Shown here piece after piece: positions 44,245-56,534 of a stretch of 64,000 nucleotides of DNA. The stretch lies in assembly GCF_000276665.1 (NCBI RefSeq), contig NW_004955477.1, forward strand, positions 5,718,179 to 5,782,178, given 5' to 3'. Position 1 is the stretch's first letter. Each line of letters opens with the position of its first letter. A program made the position numbers and the translations under genes. The stretch is from Chinchilla lanigera (lineage: Eukaryota; Chordata; Mammalia; Rodentia; Chinchillidae). The notes under the pieces are model-generated. The model was not told the DNA's origin, ran no database searches, and worked only from the letters and a program-made list of their open reading frames with translations.

Positions 44245-44670
44245 TGGCCAAAATATGCTGACTTGACCCCTTTCTGAGCTTAAAGATAAAAATTTTACTA
44301 CTTTATTTTAGCTGGGTTGTAACTCACTTTATGACAGTGTCTGCTGTTACATATAGTATTATTCTAGGAAATTTGGAAAATTTTGAAATGCTACTAGCTA
44401 TAGAACTTAGTGGCTTGATTGAATAAAAGCAAAATAATTTCATATTTTTGAATATAAAGAACTCTGAAATTTTTAATTCAGATTCTGTGAAAGATAGACA
44501 ACCATTGCCAAGAAATGTTATTGACCCAGGCATTGCTCCTCTAAGGCTCTTAAATCCACAGTAAATGATTTTCTTCAAGGACATGGCTAAAAGAGAATGA
44601 AATACTAATCTTAAGATGTGAAAAGTCAAACTCACAGAAGGGCCTACTGATACAGAGCTATCAGTTCAGC
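44245..44670. other. Unique sequence, nothing recognised
   Basis: Flank of the L1 truncation point. No repeat or gene recognised. Confidence 0.4.
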
Positions 44671-44674
44671 TGTA

Positions 44675-44860
44675 AAAAATGCATACTTCATTCTGGGAGT
44701 CTGAGGCAGGACACATAAGTTTGAGCCTGGTCTGGACAATGTAGCAACTCAGTGAGGCCCTGCCTCAGAATAAAAAAAATGTTTTAAAGGGCTGCGGATG
44801 TAGCACAGTGGAAGGCCCTGGGGTCAATTCCTAGTACTGCATAAGAAACAAGCGAACAAG
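44675..44860 (+). mobile_element. B1-ID dimeric SINE, sense, diverged
   Basis: A B1-like left part (TTCTGGGAGTCTGAGGCAGG ... GAGGCCCTGCCTCAG, A-rich linker) followed by an ID-like right part (GGGCTGCGGATGTAGCACAG ... GGGGTCAATTCC). B1-ID fusions are known from several non-murid rodent groups. Confidence 0.75.
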
Positions 44861-45050
44861 CAAGAAGAAGGAGAGGGAGAGGGAGAGGGAGAGGGAGAGG
44901 GAGAGGAAGAGGGAGAGGACAGGAGAGGATGAGAGAGGAGAAGTGGGGGAGAGGGAGAGAGAGAGAAAGAGAGAGAGAGAAAAAGAAAGAAAGAAAGAAA
45001 AAGAAAGAAAGAAAGAAACAAACAAACAAACAAGCAAACAAACAAACAAA
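44861..45050. repeat. Long purine-only tract: (GGGAGA)n, (GAAA)n, (CAAA)n
   Basis: About 190 bases, purines in almost every position until the CAAA units, arranged as GGGAGA hexamers, GAGA, GAAA and finally AAAC tetramers. Directly follows the SINE dimer, whose A-rich tail probably seeded it. The long reverse-strand open frames here are low-complexity artefacts. Confidence 0.95.
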
Positions 45051-45054
45051 CTTG

Positions 45055-48000
45055 AAACTGCTTGGTCGGATCATTACAGAGGGATAGAGAACAGTAGATT
45101 TGCACTTCATGCCTGTCCGTGACATGGGATAGAGGACCCAGTCTCAGCTCCCAGAGGAAAACAAATGAATCTGCAAAAGAACTCATTGTCTTTACATCCC
45201 CAGGGCTTTCCCAGCACCTAGAGGGTCTGAGGAACCTAAGAATAAGTGATTGGATGACTGGACTGGCATGGGGGGGTGTGATCTCTGAGGCACCCTAGGC
45301 ACCCTAGGCAGTACTTAGCACTAACAGGGCTGACTGCAAGAATTTCAGGGTCACTTGTTCAAAAAGCAGGAGGAGAAAGCTTTTGTTTTGCTTCTGTGCT
45401 TCCCCCCTGGACCTGTCATAGCAGTATTTATTTTGTTTCATTTTATCTCCTATTTAATGTCACGCTCCTTCAGGCATGGGAATTCTCTCTGGCCCTGGGT
45501 TCTGCAAGTGGAAAGAGCACAGCCAGCCCCCACCTTCCTGTGCCTGGCCCCAGAGTGCTGCATGGATGGGCAGGGGCCAGTGGAGGTGCTGGTGAGGGCC
45601 TGAAAGCTGCCAGTCAGGAACGTGTCCTGGGGCTATGGCAGAAGGCAGATGAGGTGTGATCAAGGCCCCAAGCCATGGGTACACGCCCCACTGCCTCATT
45701 TTTATTGGCAAATGCAAATTCAAAGATAAAAGTATTATGAGGAATTTCAAGCCAGTGGTTCAGAGCATGAAGCCTGGAGTGTTGAGCTTTACTGGCAATA
45801 GCGGCAGCTAGGTGCAGGGCTGAAGGCAACCCTGGACATGCAAAGGAGCTCTGTGCTGATGTACTCACCTGTGGACAGGTGCAGGAAGACCCTCTTTTCC
45901 ACAGGAACATAATTTTATTTATAGCCAGAGCTCCAATTCTCCAAGGTTACCTTATCATTGTCTGGTAAGCTCTTCCCTGCCCACCCTACCTAATGCTCCC
46001 TACCTGTTGCCAGCCCCAGCTACTTCCTGCCACCCTGTCTTACTGTCTTGATATTTCTGTGGAAACATATACCACTGTCTAGACTGTTGTGTTTATCATT
46101 CTTTGTCCCATGAGAATGCAGACATTCCAGACAGAGATCTTGCCCTTTGGTCTCATACAGGTGATGGTACAAGAATAATAACTTTACAATTAAGACTTTA
46201 TTGCAATTGTTAACTTTACAATTAAGATTTACATTGCTTTTTGGAGTAAGAAGAGTATAAATAAGTATGTCTCAGTTAGCCTTCAGTGATTTGATCTAAC
46301 ATCAGACTTGGGTCAGTGAATTCTTTCAAGAATGTGGCCAAGTTTGGTTTTCTGTATTTTGCAGCCATGCAGGAAGGTGTCAAATGCACGTTCATGTGTC
46401 CGAGTCACTCTCTGCCTAAACTTAGGGAAGAGCTTTGCTCCCGGTCTGTGCTGCCCAACTCCCACCAGGCCAAGACTGCATGTTTTGGTTCCATTTGGGT
46501 GTCTGATGGCATGTGACTTGTCTCTTTCCAGACCCCTCACTTGAGGATCTCCAAGAATTAAGTGGATGTGCCCGCTGACCAAAGCCACCTCCTAGCATTG
46601 AATTTCTGTGTTTTGATGTGTTTATAAATCAGTCACTTAAAGGCATTTTCTAAGATATACCCTGGTACTAACTATAGGTTTTATACACCAACAAGAGTGA
46701 ACTTACCCTCAGCGCCAGTGCTGTGGTGCTGTGATACCTCAGGCTGGAGGAATAGCAGTTGGTGAGAAGGGCCTCTGCCCCAAGAGAGGCAGGATAGCTC
46801 CCTATGCAGCAGACTAGCACACTTTTCTTTTCAGGGAGGGGAATCCAAAACACTTCTCTCAGTTTTTGTTCTGAGGATGAAGATGGGAAATAGTGAGGGA
46901 CAAGTGACAAGCCTACTCCTGAGACAAACCGCCCACTGGTTAGTGAGGACAAGGTTGCTCAAGCACCAGATGGACCAGGCTGCCTAGTTTTGTTAGTGTT
47001 CCCCACCCATTTCTCCTGGAGACTACAGCGTGCTTCACTTCATGCTGAACTTACCCAGAAGGTATGGCAAGCTAGGAGGAAGTATGCAATATTGCCACTG
47101 GAGTAGCCTTTTCATCTAGGAGCTGTTGAGATATCACCAGTACACAAAGCACAGTCAAGGAAACTCAAGCTGCTGGGCAAGCGAGCATAGGGAGTTGCTG
47201 GGGATAATGGTGCTCTCGTGCTGGTGGAAAAAAAGAATGTGGGGAGACTTGGTTTCTGAATGTAATTCTCCGTGACAGGTTAAACAATGCCAAAAACGTA
47301 CCAACTTGAAATTCAGGGAGTTTAATCATTACACAGATAACAAGGAACACAGTGTTAATTCCAAGTTCCCACACCATAACTCTGGGTCAGTTGAGACTAA
47401 CACTATATATTTTACACATTGAGGTCTTTTTCACCTAACCTTTCAGTATTTTCTTCATTCATCTGAGTTTCTTGTTTCTCCCCAGGACTTGCGGGGTATG
47501 ACAAACAATACTGAAAGCTAGGTGCAGGTGAGGTGAGCTCTCATTGTTCATCCAGTGCTGTGCTCGATGTCACACTGCTAGGGTGCATTGGGATGCTCTG
47601 TACTTGAACATGGGCACTGCTGTTCTAAGTCCCTACTGTTAACCTCTGAACTAGATGGAGCCATTTCTGTGTACTCTGAAGCCAAGGGTAATCCGCAGTT
47701 ACTGTCAGGAAGAAAGGTTCCAGAGTGCAGGGATGCCAGAACTTGGGCAGGCAGGAGACCAAGTTCAAACACCATCTCCACCCTTATCAGGGTACCTGAC
47801 AACAAGGGAGGCACTTGCCTCCTAAGGCTGTCATGTGAAGGTTTTAGGCAGGTCCCCAAGGCCTCACACTCTCTTGGCCCGTGGATCTAGAATAGCACCA
47901 CAGAATGACCAGGTACCGCTGATTGTCCACTCTGATACTGGGCTCAGAATTGGACAATATCCAAGGTCTTCTATGATTTTATTAACAGTACTGTGCAATA

Positions 48001-49330
48001 TACTCTTGTAAACACCTAAGTGAAAGCCCATTTTCCAGCAGTACTGCAACATCGGATTAATTCTTCTGGGAGAGATAACAGGATGGCTAAACTAAGTACT
48101 GCTTACAGTTGCGGTGAATTTGCTGAGCATCAAAGGAAAACTGTCAGGTCACAAATCTAATTGTTCTTAATGTGCCTCATTTAGCATTCTGTTCATGTTT
48201 ATCCTACAGCCACATACACCACACATACACCACACACACTGAAAAAAGATACCAGGCCACCTTGAACCAGATGGATTTGACCTCTTTTTTCAACAGTGAA
48301 CCTTAACATGAATGAGGGAGCTTTCTCAGTGAGTTCAGCAGGCCGTTTGCCCCGCCTGCTCCTTTCTAGCCTACCAGCCTTGGGAGACAGTCATATTTCT
48401 CTGGGAAAATTTGTATCATGGACATCTTGTTGCCAGGAGTCAGCTGATTCATTTTTCATCTCAGGATGATGTCAAGTCTCCAGTGTTATTCCCAGTGTGG
48501 ATGTGAAACAGTGAATGATGTCTAATTATTTGGAAGGGAGTGAGCTTCTCAAAGGACAGGCAGTGTTGGAAGGCTTCGTTGCTTGGCAACATGTAACTTT
48601 ACCTGTTTCACCAGAGGCAGTTTCAAGGGCTAAAACACCCATTCCGACAACTGTACGTTCAGTGGAAGCTTTCACAATCTGCGTTGTTAAAATCATTACT
48701 TTCCCAATAGAAAACAGTGAAGAGTGGATTTGGGCAGGGGCTTGTTTCATGCTGCATCTCTGCACACAAGGTGTGAACAAAAGCAGCGAGTCCCTATTTT
48801 TCTGGCATCATACTAATTACTGGGTTAAAGTATATGCCAACTGCTCATTTCTAGCAATACAATCTCCAGTTTGAGAATCCTTTTTAGAATGTGTGCATCT
48901 GAGGCTCCCAGCTTTTCTAATGATGGCCCTGCAAATAGAGGATACAAGTCAATAAATGCCCGCCCCCCCAAGTACAGCTCCTAGCTGCCAGCTTCAGCCC
49001 CAGGCCTCATGTTGTGGTAGGAACGGAAGTCAGGAAAAAGCTTCTTTCCAATGAGGAAGGAAGGAAGCAGAGTTGTGCAATGGCTGTCACCAGAGGCAGG
49101 CTCTGCAGTCACGAATGTGGAGCTGGCAGGTCCAGCCTGCTGGGAGTGACTGTAAATGTCACAACCCTCATTTCTTTTTTGAAGTGGGTGTTGTAAGAAG
49201 TGTGTCCATTGATTATAGAAGCTTCAGTTTCTGAGGCCCCCACAACATTCTTTCCTATGTGGAGAGTGTTTTCTTTTGTGTTTCTAAAACAACAAAACTT
49301 CTCAGTCTCAACTGGGCTAATCTTAATAGT
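45055..49330. other. Unique sequence, nothing recognised
   Basis: 4.3 kb with no recognised interspersed repeat, gene or RNA. Minor features: CACCCTAGG is doubled at about 45,291-45,309, and TAACTTTACAATTAAGA is doubled near 46,178 and 46,210. Open frames up to 119 codons carry no motif. Confidence 0.4.
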
Positions 49331-49336
49331 GTCATG

Positions 49337-49509
49337 GAGAAGAAAGAAAGGAGAGGGAAGAAAGGAGAAAGGGAGGAAGGGAGGAAGGGAGGAAGGAAGG
49401 AAGGAAGGAAGGAAGGAAGGAAGGAAGGAAGGAAGGAAGGAAATGCAGTGGAAGGGAAGGGAAGGAAAGGAAGAAGGGAGGAAGAGGGGAGCAAGGGAGG
49501 GGGAAGGGA
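49337..49509. repeat. (GGAA)n / GGGAAG purine microsatellite
   Basis: Pure-purine tract with about 14 consecutive GGAA units in its middle. Overlapping open frames are repeat artefacts. Confidence 0.97.
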
Positions 49510-49605
49510 CACAAGCAAAAACCAAAGAAAACTGATCCTATGCTATTTTGTAAAATGTTGTCGGTCTGTTAGTATTTTCCTCCTTTAATTTCTAAAATAA
49601 AAAAC

Positions 49606-49629
49606 AAAAAAAAAAAAAAAAAAAAAAAA
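49606..49629. repeat. Poly-A tract
   Basis: 24 uninterrupted A, preceded by an AATAAAAAAC stretch. No SINE or retrocopy body recognised upstream. Confidence 0.9.
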
Positions 49630-49631
49630 CC

Positions 49632-50213
49632 AAAGAAATAGGAGGGGAAAAGGGCAGAGTGCAGAGTCAAAATGACTCAAACTCAGTTAACATAATTAAT
49701 TTTGACAAACTTAGATTTAATATGTTCCTTGAAGGCCAACAATTACCTACTTTTCCAAATAGCAGTCTCTGAATCCAGGTTATTGCTCCCCTTTTGATTA
49801 ACACTCCTAGTCAGGAGCTGAAGCCAGCTCTTAAAAGCATTTACAGTAAGAGGCCAAGGCAGCAGCCGACTGCTGTCCTAAGCATCCGGATAAACTGTAT
49901 GTACTGAGAAGGTAAAACTAGGAAGTTCAGGTGCTCCAAAGGGAGGCTGTTACCTGCTGCTCTCAAGGCAGCTGCCCCTGTCCTGCTGCTTCAGGGCTAA
50001 GGTGTCAACACCCCTCCCACAAGCTGGTTTCATAGGCTGTAACCTCAAGATATCAGCATCCTTGAATTCAACTCTAGCTCAGCACTTGAGTAACCCATCC
50101 CTCAGGAAATCAAGGTATCGGAGACTGAGAAATCCGAATCAATAATATTCCTATTTTCTAAGGGAAAGACCGCAGATTGTAGATCTGAGGAATTAATGCA
50201 AGAACGTACAGCT
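49632..50213. other. Unique sequence, nothing recognised
   Basis: No gene or recognised repeat. Confidence 0.4.

Positions 50214-50214
<1 letters not shown>

Positions 50215-50250
<36 letters not shown>
50215..50250. repeat. (TG)n microsatellite
   Basis: About 18 uninterrupted TG units. Confidence 0.97.
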
Positions 50251-50253
<3 letters not shown>

Positions 50254-51620
50254 AGCTGTAAATAAAAAACAAGATAGATGCACAAATGGTGGAACTAAGC
50301 ACATTCAAGAGTGAATATAGCAAAGATCAACTAATGTGAACTCCCAACAACAGCATAAGTTGTTCTTCATTCTAGCTGTAGTACTTCTGCTCTTCAAAAA
50401 CCATTTAAGTTATTGACAATAGTAAGAACTCTCATGAAGTTGCTTAATGAAGAAAATAAATTAATATATTTTAAGATGTTCCTTCCTTTGTAAAGTCCTG
50501 CTCCATCCATCATATCTACACTAGCACACACAGATGCTTTCATCTGTGTCAGCTTATCACCAGTGTAGGATGAAGCTAAGAGTTTGATTAACCATACAGC
50601 TAGGTGTTTGTTTTCCAAAAAACCTGTACCATGTTAAGCAAATGGCTTGATTTCAGTATACATTGTGACTGTGATGGGAAGCAATCGAACACACAGCAGC
50701 AATACTGCAACATCACCATGGTAACCAGTGGAAATAATGGCCCCCTTCGGGAATAAAAGAGATCTCAAATCCTGTTGCAGTCAGTAGCGTTGGTTGTTTG
50801 CAGTGGAGATGTTTTTCACTGATTGTTTCAGAAATTCCTGATCAACATTAAATGAATGGGAAGGGGAATTTCCAGAAAACAAATGGATTTGCAGACAACT
50901 AATATGATAATCTTGGCCACCGAGGAGTGCATGGCAGTGACTTGGGAAGCTGCTGGTGAAGTGGCAGTGTTCCATCCACGCTGTTCCTGTCCAAAGCTTA
51001 GTCCCTGTCCCTGCCATACAGAATGTATTTCTAGGATCTTTGTTGACCTATGTTGCCATCTTTTACAGCTTGTCCATTTCTATCTAGATTTGTTTCTTTA
51101 TGGGAGGCAGAAATAATAGTGAGTATAATGAAATGAAGTATATAAGTATCTAATACAGCCCTTGGCTCCTGAAAAGTGTTCAGTAAAATGTATTTCAAAT
51201 CAGGTTCTTGGAATAAAGTTATAGTTACTGCCTAGGCTGCTCACAGGAATTATAATAGTCTTTCAAAGAAAAGACATCACAGCAAATCATTCTCCCAGCA
51301 CAATGTGCTGCTTCAGTGCGTGAATGACCCCATCCCTTCTGAATGACTTGAAATTGTGTTGGAACTCCGCACACGTCCCTCATTCCACCATGCATAGCCT
51401 CATCATGGGGAAGCACACCTCATGAAGTTGCCACATTCCCAGGGATATGATTCTTCCTAGAGAATCTGAAATAAGCTACTTAAAAAAATGCTCATCACAT
51501 GAGAAGGAAGACTTTGTTAGACAAGGTGACATCAGGAGCTTCAGATTTTCAGATAAAGGAATAGAGAGTAAAACCTCAAGACCACATTTCCTTTTTTATT
51601 TTAGGAAGTGCTGTAGAAGC
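50251..51620. other. Unique sequence, nothing recognised
   Basis: No gene or recognised repeat. Confidence 0.4.
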
Positions 51621-51648
51621 AAAAAAAAAAAAAGAGAGAGAGAGAGAT
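51621..51648. repeat. Poly-A plus (GA)n tract
   Basis: 13 A followed by eight or so GA units. Confidence 0.92.
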
Positions 51649-51649
51649 A

Positions 51650-53730
51650 AGTTTGATGTGAGAAATTATCTCTTTGAGGCAGCATCAGGCCTGAAATAGA
51701 AGGGAAAATGGGGAGTTGCTAGTTGACAGGTGTAAAGTTTCGGTTGTGCTAGAAGGAGCCTGGAGGCCTACTGTATAGCATCGTGCCCACACTCAACGAG
51801 TCTGTACAATTGTACACTTCACTGTTAGGTAGAAGTGTGTCTTTCATGTTAAGTGCACTTACTACAATTAAAAACTCTGGACCATGTTTGAAGAAAGGCA
51901 CCAATACAAGTGCTCAGGAGCCTTTTTCCTTCACGGTTGTTTCACTTCATGTTGTAGTTCAATTAGTTTTGCTTTGAAAGCACCCTTTGAAAGCGTATCA
52001 TCAGCAGTGACTTTTATTTGAAAGCTAAATCTCAGCCACAAGGGAAAACCATGACTGAGGCTGCTCATTGTCCTTTCTTTCTCCCTGGGGGCTATGACTC
52101 CAACTTGTCCCCAGAGCAGGGTGCTGTAGCTGTCTGTCTCTTTCTAAGCCCAGTGCACAGAAGGCTTCTGCTTACCCAGATGGGATTGCCAAGTACAGCT
52201 AGACAGGATTTTATGCTGTCTTTCTTGCTGATTTAAGCTTACAAAAAATCACTACGTTGCTGTGAATTATAAATTTATTTTTAGGTATTTATTTCAACAA
52301 GAGATAAGCGATGTCTCCTGTAAATTTTTCCCTACTGGATTTTTGCTCTGGTTTCTGATGACATAGTGTGAGTGCCAGCAGCCAGAAGGCTCAGAAGGAA
52401 AATTACAAAGGGAATACCCACGTAAATAATGCATTGCCTTTCGCATCAGTAGACTGCTTGGAAATGTTCAAATTATCAGCCAGTGAGACTCCAGGGCTGC
52501 AGACATGGGCTTGAACGAGTTGATCACCTAGGGGCTGCTATGTAAGTAACCGTGGATGTGCAATACAGAGATTTCCGGAACGTTCCTTCTATTGCTGCTT
52601 TAGATTGTGAGAAAAAATGCATTTTACAACAGTTTTTATTGTGAGAGTTAATGTCACCACTCATTGATAATTTAGGAAAGTCACAACAAGTCTATTTCCT
52701 GTCAAATTTGTGCATGAGCTTCTGCTACCAGTTTGTAAAATGTAACACCCATGTAGGTGGCAGGTTAGCAGCTTTCTACGAATGATTCATACCTGTTTGT
52801 GTCTTTTCATGTCATTAAATTGCTGTTGAACATATAAGTAATTTCTCTTGCACTTAAGAACTGGAAGTACCTTAACGAAAGAGAACATGGTTAAAATTTT
52901 AGACATGAGTCTTTCAATTAATATAAAAATATTAAAAGCATTTGAGAAAATACTTGACATGAAACTGATTAACCAGTGGAAATGTCAAGCCAAAATTGGA
53001 GAGAGAGCTTTTTTTCTAGCTGTGTTGTTTTTCTTCTCTCTCTTTTTAAGACATCCTGCTAATGGCTTAATACTGCATCCCTTTGAATGAATAGTAAATG
53101 TTCTCACACAGACTATGTTTGCTAAATGCTCAGATAGGTTTTAAACTGCTACTACTAATGATAATAATAATGTGCGTAAGCTCAGATACAGCTCACCTGT
53201 GAATTGTTGCTGACTCTTATGATGAGAACAGGTTTCCCGCTGAGAATATCAGGCTTCATTCTGTGTGGTGGTTCACTGAAATAAGTTCATCCCCAACCCC
53301 TGATGTTCTTCCTGAAAAGTGCGGAAGGCCTTACAAGCTCTGGCACTCCACTCAAAGGATAAGCTCTCACCATGGTACCATAACAGTTCTACCAGGGTTC
53401 ATGTGCGTCACATAGTCAGGTACCTCATGTCTCCGTAGGTGATGGTGCCCAGTGACAGAAAGCCACGGTCGCACAGCCATGGCTTTACTTGGAACCATGG
53501 ATGATGGGTCAGCCCCTCTGCATGTAAGCCTCCATGTGAAACATCTGCATGGGATCTACCGTTAGTTTTAATATTTACTTTATTTTGTTCTCTCTAAGAA
53601 AATATTTGACAATTGTATGTTAGCAGAGGCTGGGGGAAGCAGCCAGTCCTGTTTACTTACAATGGTAAATGGTTTCTATTCCTTTCTGATCAACTGATGT
53701 TCTATCCCAGTTGCTCTGTGTTAAAGGGAA
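51650..53730. other. Unique sequence; possible L1 remnant at 51,740-51,885
   Basis: 51,800-51,880 (GTCTGTACAATTGTACACTTC, ATGTTAAGTGCACTTACTAC) resembles a degraded L1 3' end, low confidence. The remainder is unrecognised. Confidence 0.4.
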
Positions 53731-53731
53731 A

Positions 53732-53770
53732 TGTGTGTGTGTGTATGTGTGTGTTTGTGTGTGTGTGTCT
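53732..53770. repeat. (TG)n microsatellite
   Basis: Interrupted TG run. Confidence 0.95.
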
Positions 53771-53771
53771 T

Positions 53772-55185
53772 TACTGTGTGTGGAACAGTGCACAGAAAAC
53801 AGTAGGGGTATCATTATGGAAGTCAGAAGCTCTTACGGAGCATTTAGTTTTACATTTGCTTCCATGCAGAGAGACTTGGCTGTCAGTGTGCTGGAGAAAA
53901 GCTCATGGTAAAATGTGGGCCCCATTAGAGTGTCGGAACTTTCTTTGCATGGAATTTTATCCCAGTTCATGCACTGGCTGGGTCTGGGTATCTTGGAAGA
54001 GAGGTCAGTCCTCTTTTAATAGCAATTTAAATCCTTCTACTCCCAGAATCACTTCTTTGGGGGCTTTGCAGTGGTGCTGTGCAGTGCCTTCCACTTGTCT
54101 TTTACAGGAGGCCCCCGAGCCCTGTGTCTGAGGAGGAGCTGGCATAACTTCTTAGGGTCTCACCTCCTGAAGAAATGTCTCCCTAAAAGGGGCAAACTAA
54201 TGACTGTGCAGTCCATGCCCTGACACTGAGGACTTCCCAGGGGCACTGAAATGGTCTGGGGAGATAATAGTGTTAGGAAAATCAGCCACCATGTATTAGT
54301 CAGGCAAACACAAGGAAGCTTGATGTTCATCTGTAATCGGAGTCAGAGTTTAAAAACATTAGACAGGGCTCTGAATATTACAGAGGTCATCTTCTCATCC
54401 TTTCCTACCCCCAATAATTAAGTGCCTTGTCTCTTCTGCAGAAGCAGAGCTGACAGCAGCCTTTCCTCTTGTCTGAGCTTTGCGGTTCTGTCACCAGCTG
54501 CTGTGCCCTATAGAGCCCAGCCCCTGCCTTGGAGGAACCATTCCCATCTATCCTAGGGGAGGACCTAGCACCTCCAGGCAACCACAGTCTCAGCTGTCCC
54601 CACACTGAAATCCAGAGCGGATGCGCCTGTGGTGGGAAGATCCAAGTGTCACAAGAGTGGAATGTGCAGCTTGGCCTGGATGGTTCCCCTACTGTTTATT
54701 TTGCGAAGACCTCTCAGGACTGTGGGGACCTGAGATCAGCAAGTACATGCAGAGGGCATGGGAGAGGACGAGGTGTTTCTAGGGAATCTATATAAAGGTG
54801 TCCTCCTGCAGGAGAGCTGCCAGGGAGGCCTGTAAGTAAGCAGTGCTCTGGAGGAAAAAGTCACTAGCAAGAATCACTCTCTAATCCAAGGGGCCCTAGC
54901 CATGGAAAACAGGTGCAAAGGAGGGGTTGGCGGAAAAGGCCAGTGATATCAGAACCCTGCATGCAGCAAGTGCAAGTGCCTGTGTGGGCTCATCATGTGC
55001 CCAGATCCTGGCATCCTGCATGGCCCAGGACATGTGCTTAAGCAGTGATTTCTGAATGGCTGAAGATGAATGGATGAATGACGTAACAGGAACTCGCTTC
55101 TAGGCACTTGGCTATCATATTGCATGTGTGATGGGATGTGATGGTATTTGTTTCTCTGTATCCATGTGTGTTCATCTACCTTCTT
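53772..55185. other. Unique sequence, nothing recognised
   Basis: No gene or recognised repeat. The 172-codon open frame starting at 53,613 runs through the TG tract and has no domain. Confidence 0.4.
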
Positions 55186-55186
55186 T

Positions 55187-55286
55187 CTTTCTTTTTTTTT
55201 TTTTTTTTTTCTGGTACTGGGAATTGAACTAAGGACCTTGTGCTTTCCAGGCAGGCACTTGGGCCACTGAGCTATATCCCCAGCCT
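55187..55286 (-). mobile_element. ID-type SINE, antisense
   Basis: Oligo-T run of about 20, GGTACTGGGAATTGAACTAAGG (inverted B box), CAGGCAGGCACTTGGGCCAC and GAGCTATATCCCCAGCC (inverted A box and head). Flanks TCATCTACCTTCTTTC and TCATTTACTTTCTTT are a plausible target duplication. Confidence 0.93.
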
Positions 55287-55289
55287 TCA

Positions 55290-55575
55290 TTTACTTTCTT
55301 TAATGTACTGAAACATGGAACAGGTTTTGGATCAAACATCAGGTTGAAGTCTTGGCTAGTCACTTCCTTGCTGAGCCCTTGAGGCGGTAACCTGACCTCT
55401 GTAAAGTGGTGCTGGACCTTCCTCCATAAACATGGCACAACCCTCAGCGGTACACCTGTGCGTAAGCAGGGTCACAGCTCATGGCTTTGACTAAGGTTCA
55501 CGGTACTTCTTTCTTTATGGTCTACTAATTATACTGGGTGGTGATCATTTTTTATTACTTTGGGAAAACCATTTT
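55290..55575. other. Unique sequence, nothing recognised
   Basis: Between two ID SINEs. Confidence 0.4.
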
Positions 55576-55590
55576 AAAAACTGTCATCTA

Positions 55591-55693
55591 GGGGCTGGGG
55601 ATTTAGCTCAGAGGCAAAAGCGCCTGCCTGGCAAGTGCAAGGTCGTGAGTTCGGTTCCCGGTACCGGAGAAAAACCAAAAAAAAAAAAAAAAA
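55591..55693 (+). mobile_element. Young ID-type SINE, sense
   Basis: GGGGCTGGGGATTTAGCTCA head, body with GCGCCTGCCTGGCAAGTGCA, B box GAGTTCGGTTCCCG, GGTACCGGAGAAAAACC end, long A tail. Target-site duplication CTGTCATCTA at 55,581-55,590 and 55,699-55,708, extendable upstream through an A run. Confidence 0.97.
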
Positions 55694-55709
55694 AAAAACT
55701 GTCATCTAA

Positions 55710-56250
55710 TGTAATCAAAAAGAACACAGTAGATTCTAATAACATGCTTTATAACTCTTATTTTAAAACTATACTCTATTTGATTCATCCTGATAATAGT
55801 GTGAAAACAGGAAAAAGAAAAAAGGAAGCAGCATACTGTAATAATATTAGTAACTAGTGTTTAAGGGTAAAATAATCTGGAAGACTTAAAAAATGAAAAG
55901 TACATTTTGCTCCACCCAGTTGTGGCAGTTCACACTCGGACAGAGGGCTCTGGAGTCCTGCCAGTGTTTTAAAATTAGAGCTGAAGAAACAAGCCCAACT
56001 TAATTAGTATAAATGTCGCCATGTAACTTCTAATAATGAGTGTAATTTGCAATACATGCTCACTATGTAATTTAACACAGTCCTACGCAGAGCGTAGGAT
56101 TCATATTTAATCAAGAGAAACAATTAATAGAGAAGAGGAAAAAGTCTAGATTGGAACCGCTGCAGGAATCCTGTGCTCTGTGGGATATTGCCGTCCTTAT
56201 CACCATTCCCAACACCCCACCCCCTCCCACCCACGGCACCTTCCTGGTGC
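55710..56250. other. Unique AT-rich sequence, nothing recognised
   Basis: No gene or recognised repeat. Confidence 0.4.
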
Positions 56251-56254
56251 ACAG

Positions 56255-56460
56255 AAGGGAAACTGTGTCATGTGCTTAGTTATATGACTCCAGCAAGGGA
56301 CTCACCATCTCTGTGCCTCAATTTCCTTATCTATAAGATAGGAGAATAATAGTTCCAATCTCTTAATGCCATGGGGGTTAAATGAACCAGCAATACCAGG
56401 CACTTAGGAAATAACATTGTGCGTAACACTCAATAGATGTTGTTCATTATCATTCTTGTA
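56255..56460 (+). mobile_element. MIR SINE, sense, nearly full length
   Basis: CACCATCTCTGTGCCTCAATT, TTCCTTATCTATAAGATAGG, GAATAATAGTTCCAATC, GGTTAAATGAACCAGC, CAGGCACTTAGGAA and CACTCAATAGATGTTGTTC give the complete MIR core-to-end order. Confidence 0.85.
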
Positions 56461-56534
56461 AATATCATTATCCCTGAGAATCTTGGATACCAGGCTGAAG
56501 AGTGTGTCTTTCATCCTAGAGCACACATAGTACA

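Noticed and set aside
44784..45186. Overlapping Ser/Leu/Phe-rich open frames on the minus strand
   Set aside because: Translation of the purine microsatellite.
47487..47527. Possible exon between TTTCTCCCCAG and GTGAGG
   Set aside because: All three frames contain stops, no branch point stands out, and no partner exon is visible; at most a non-coding exon.
49109..49588. Pro-Ser-Phe-rich and Glu-Gly-Arg-Lys-rich open frames on both strands
   Set aside because: Translation of the GGAA tract in several frames.
53613..54131. 172-codon open frame
   Set aside because: Passes through a TG repeat (Cys-Val runs) and shows no domain.
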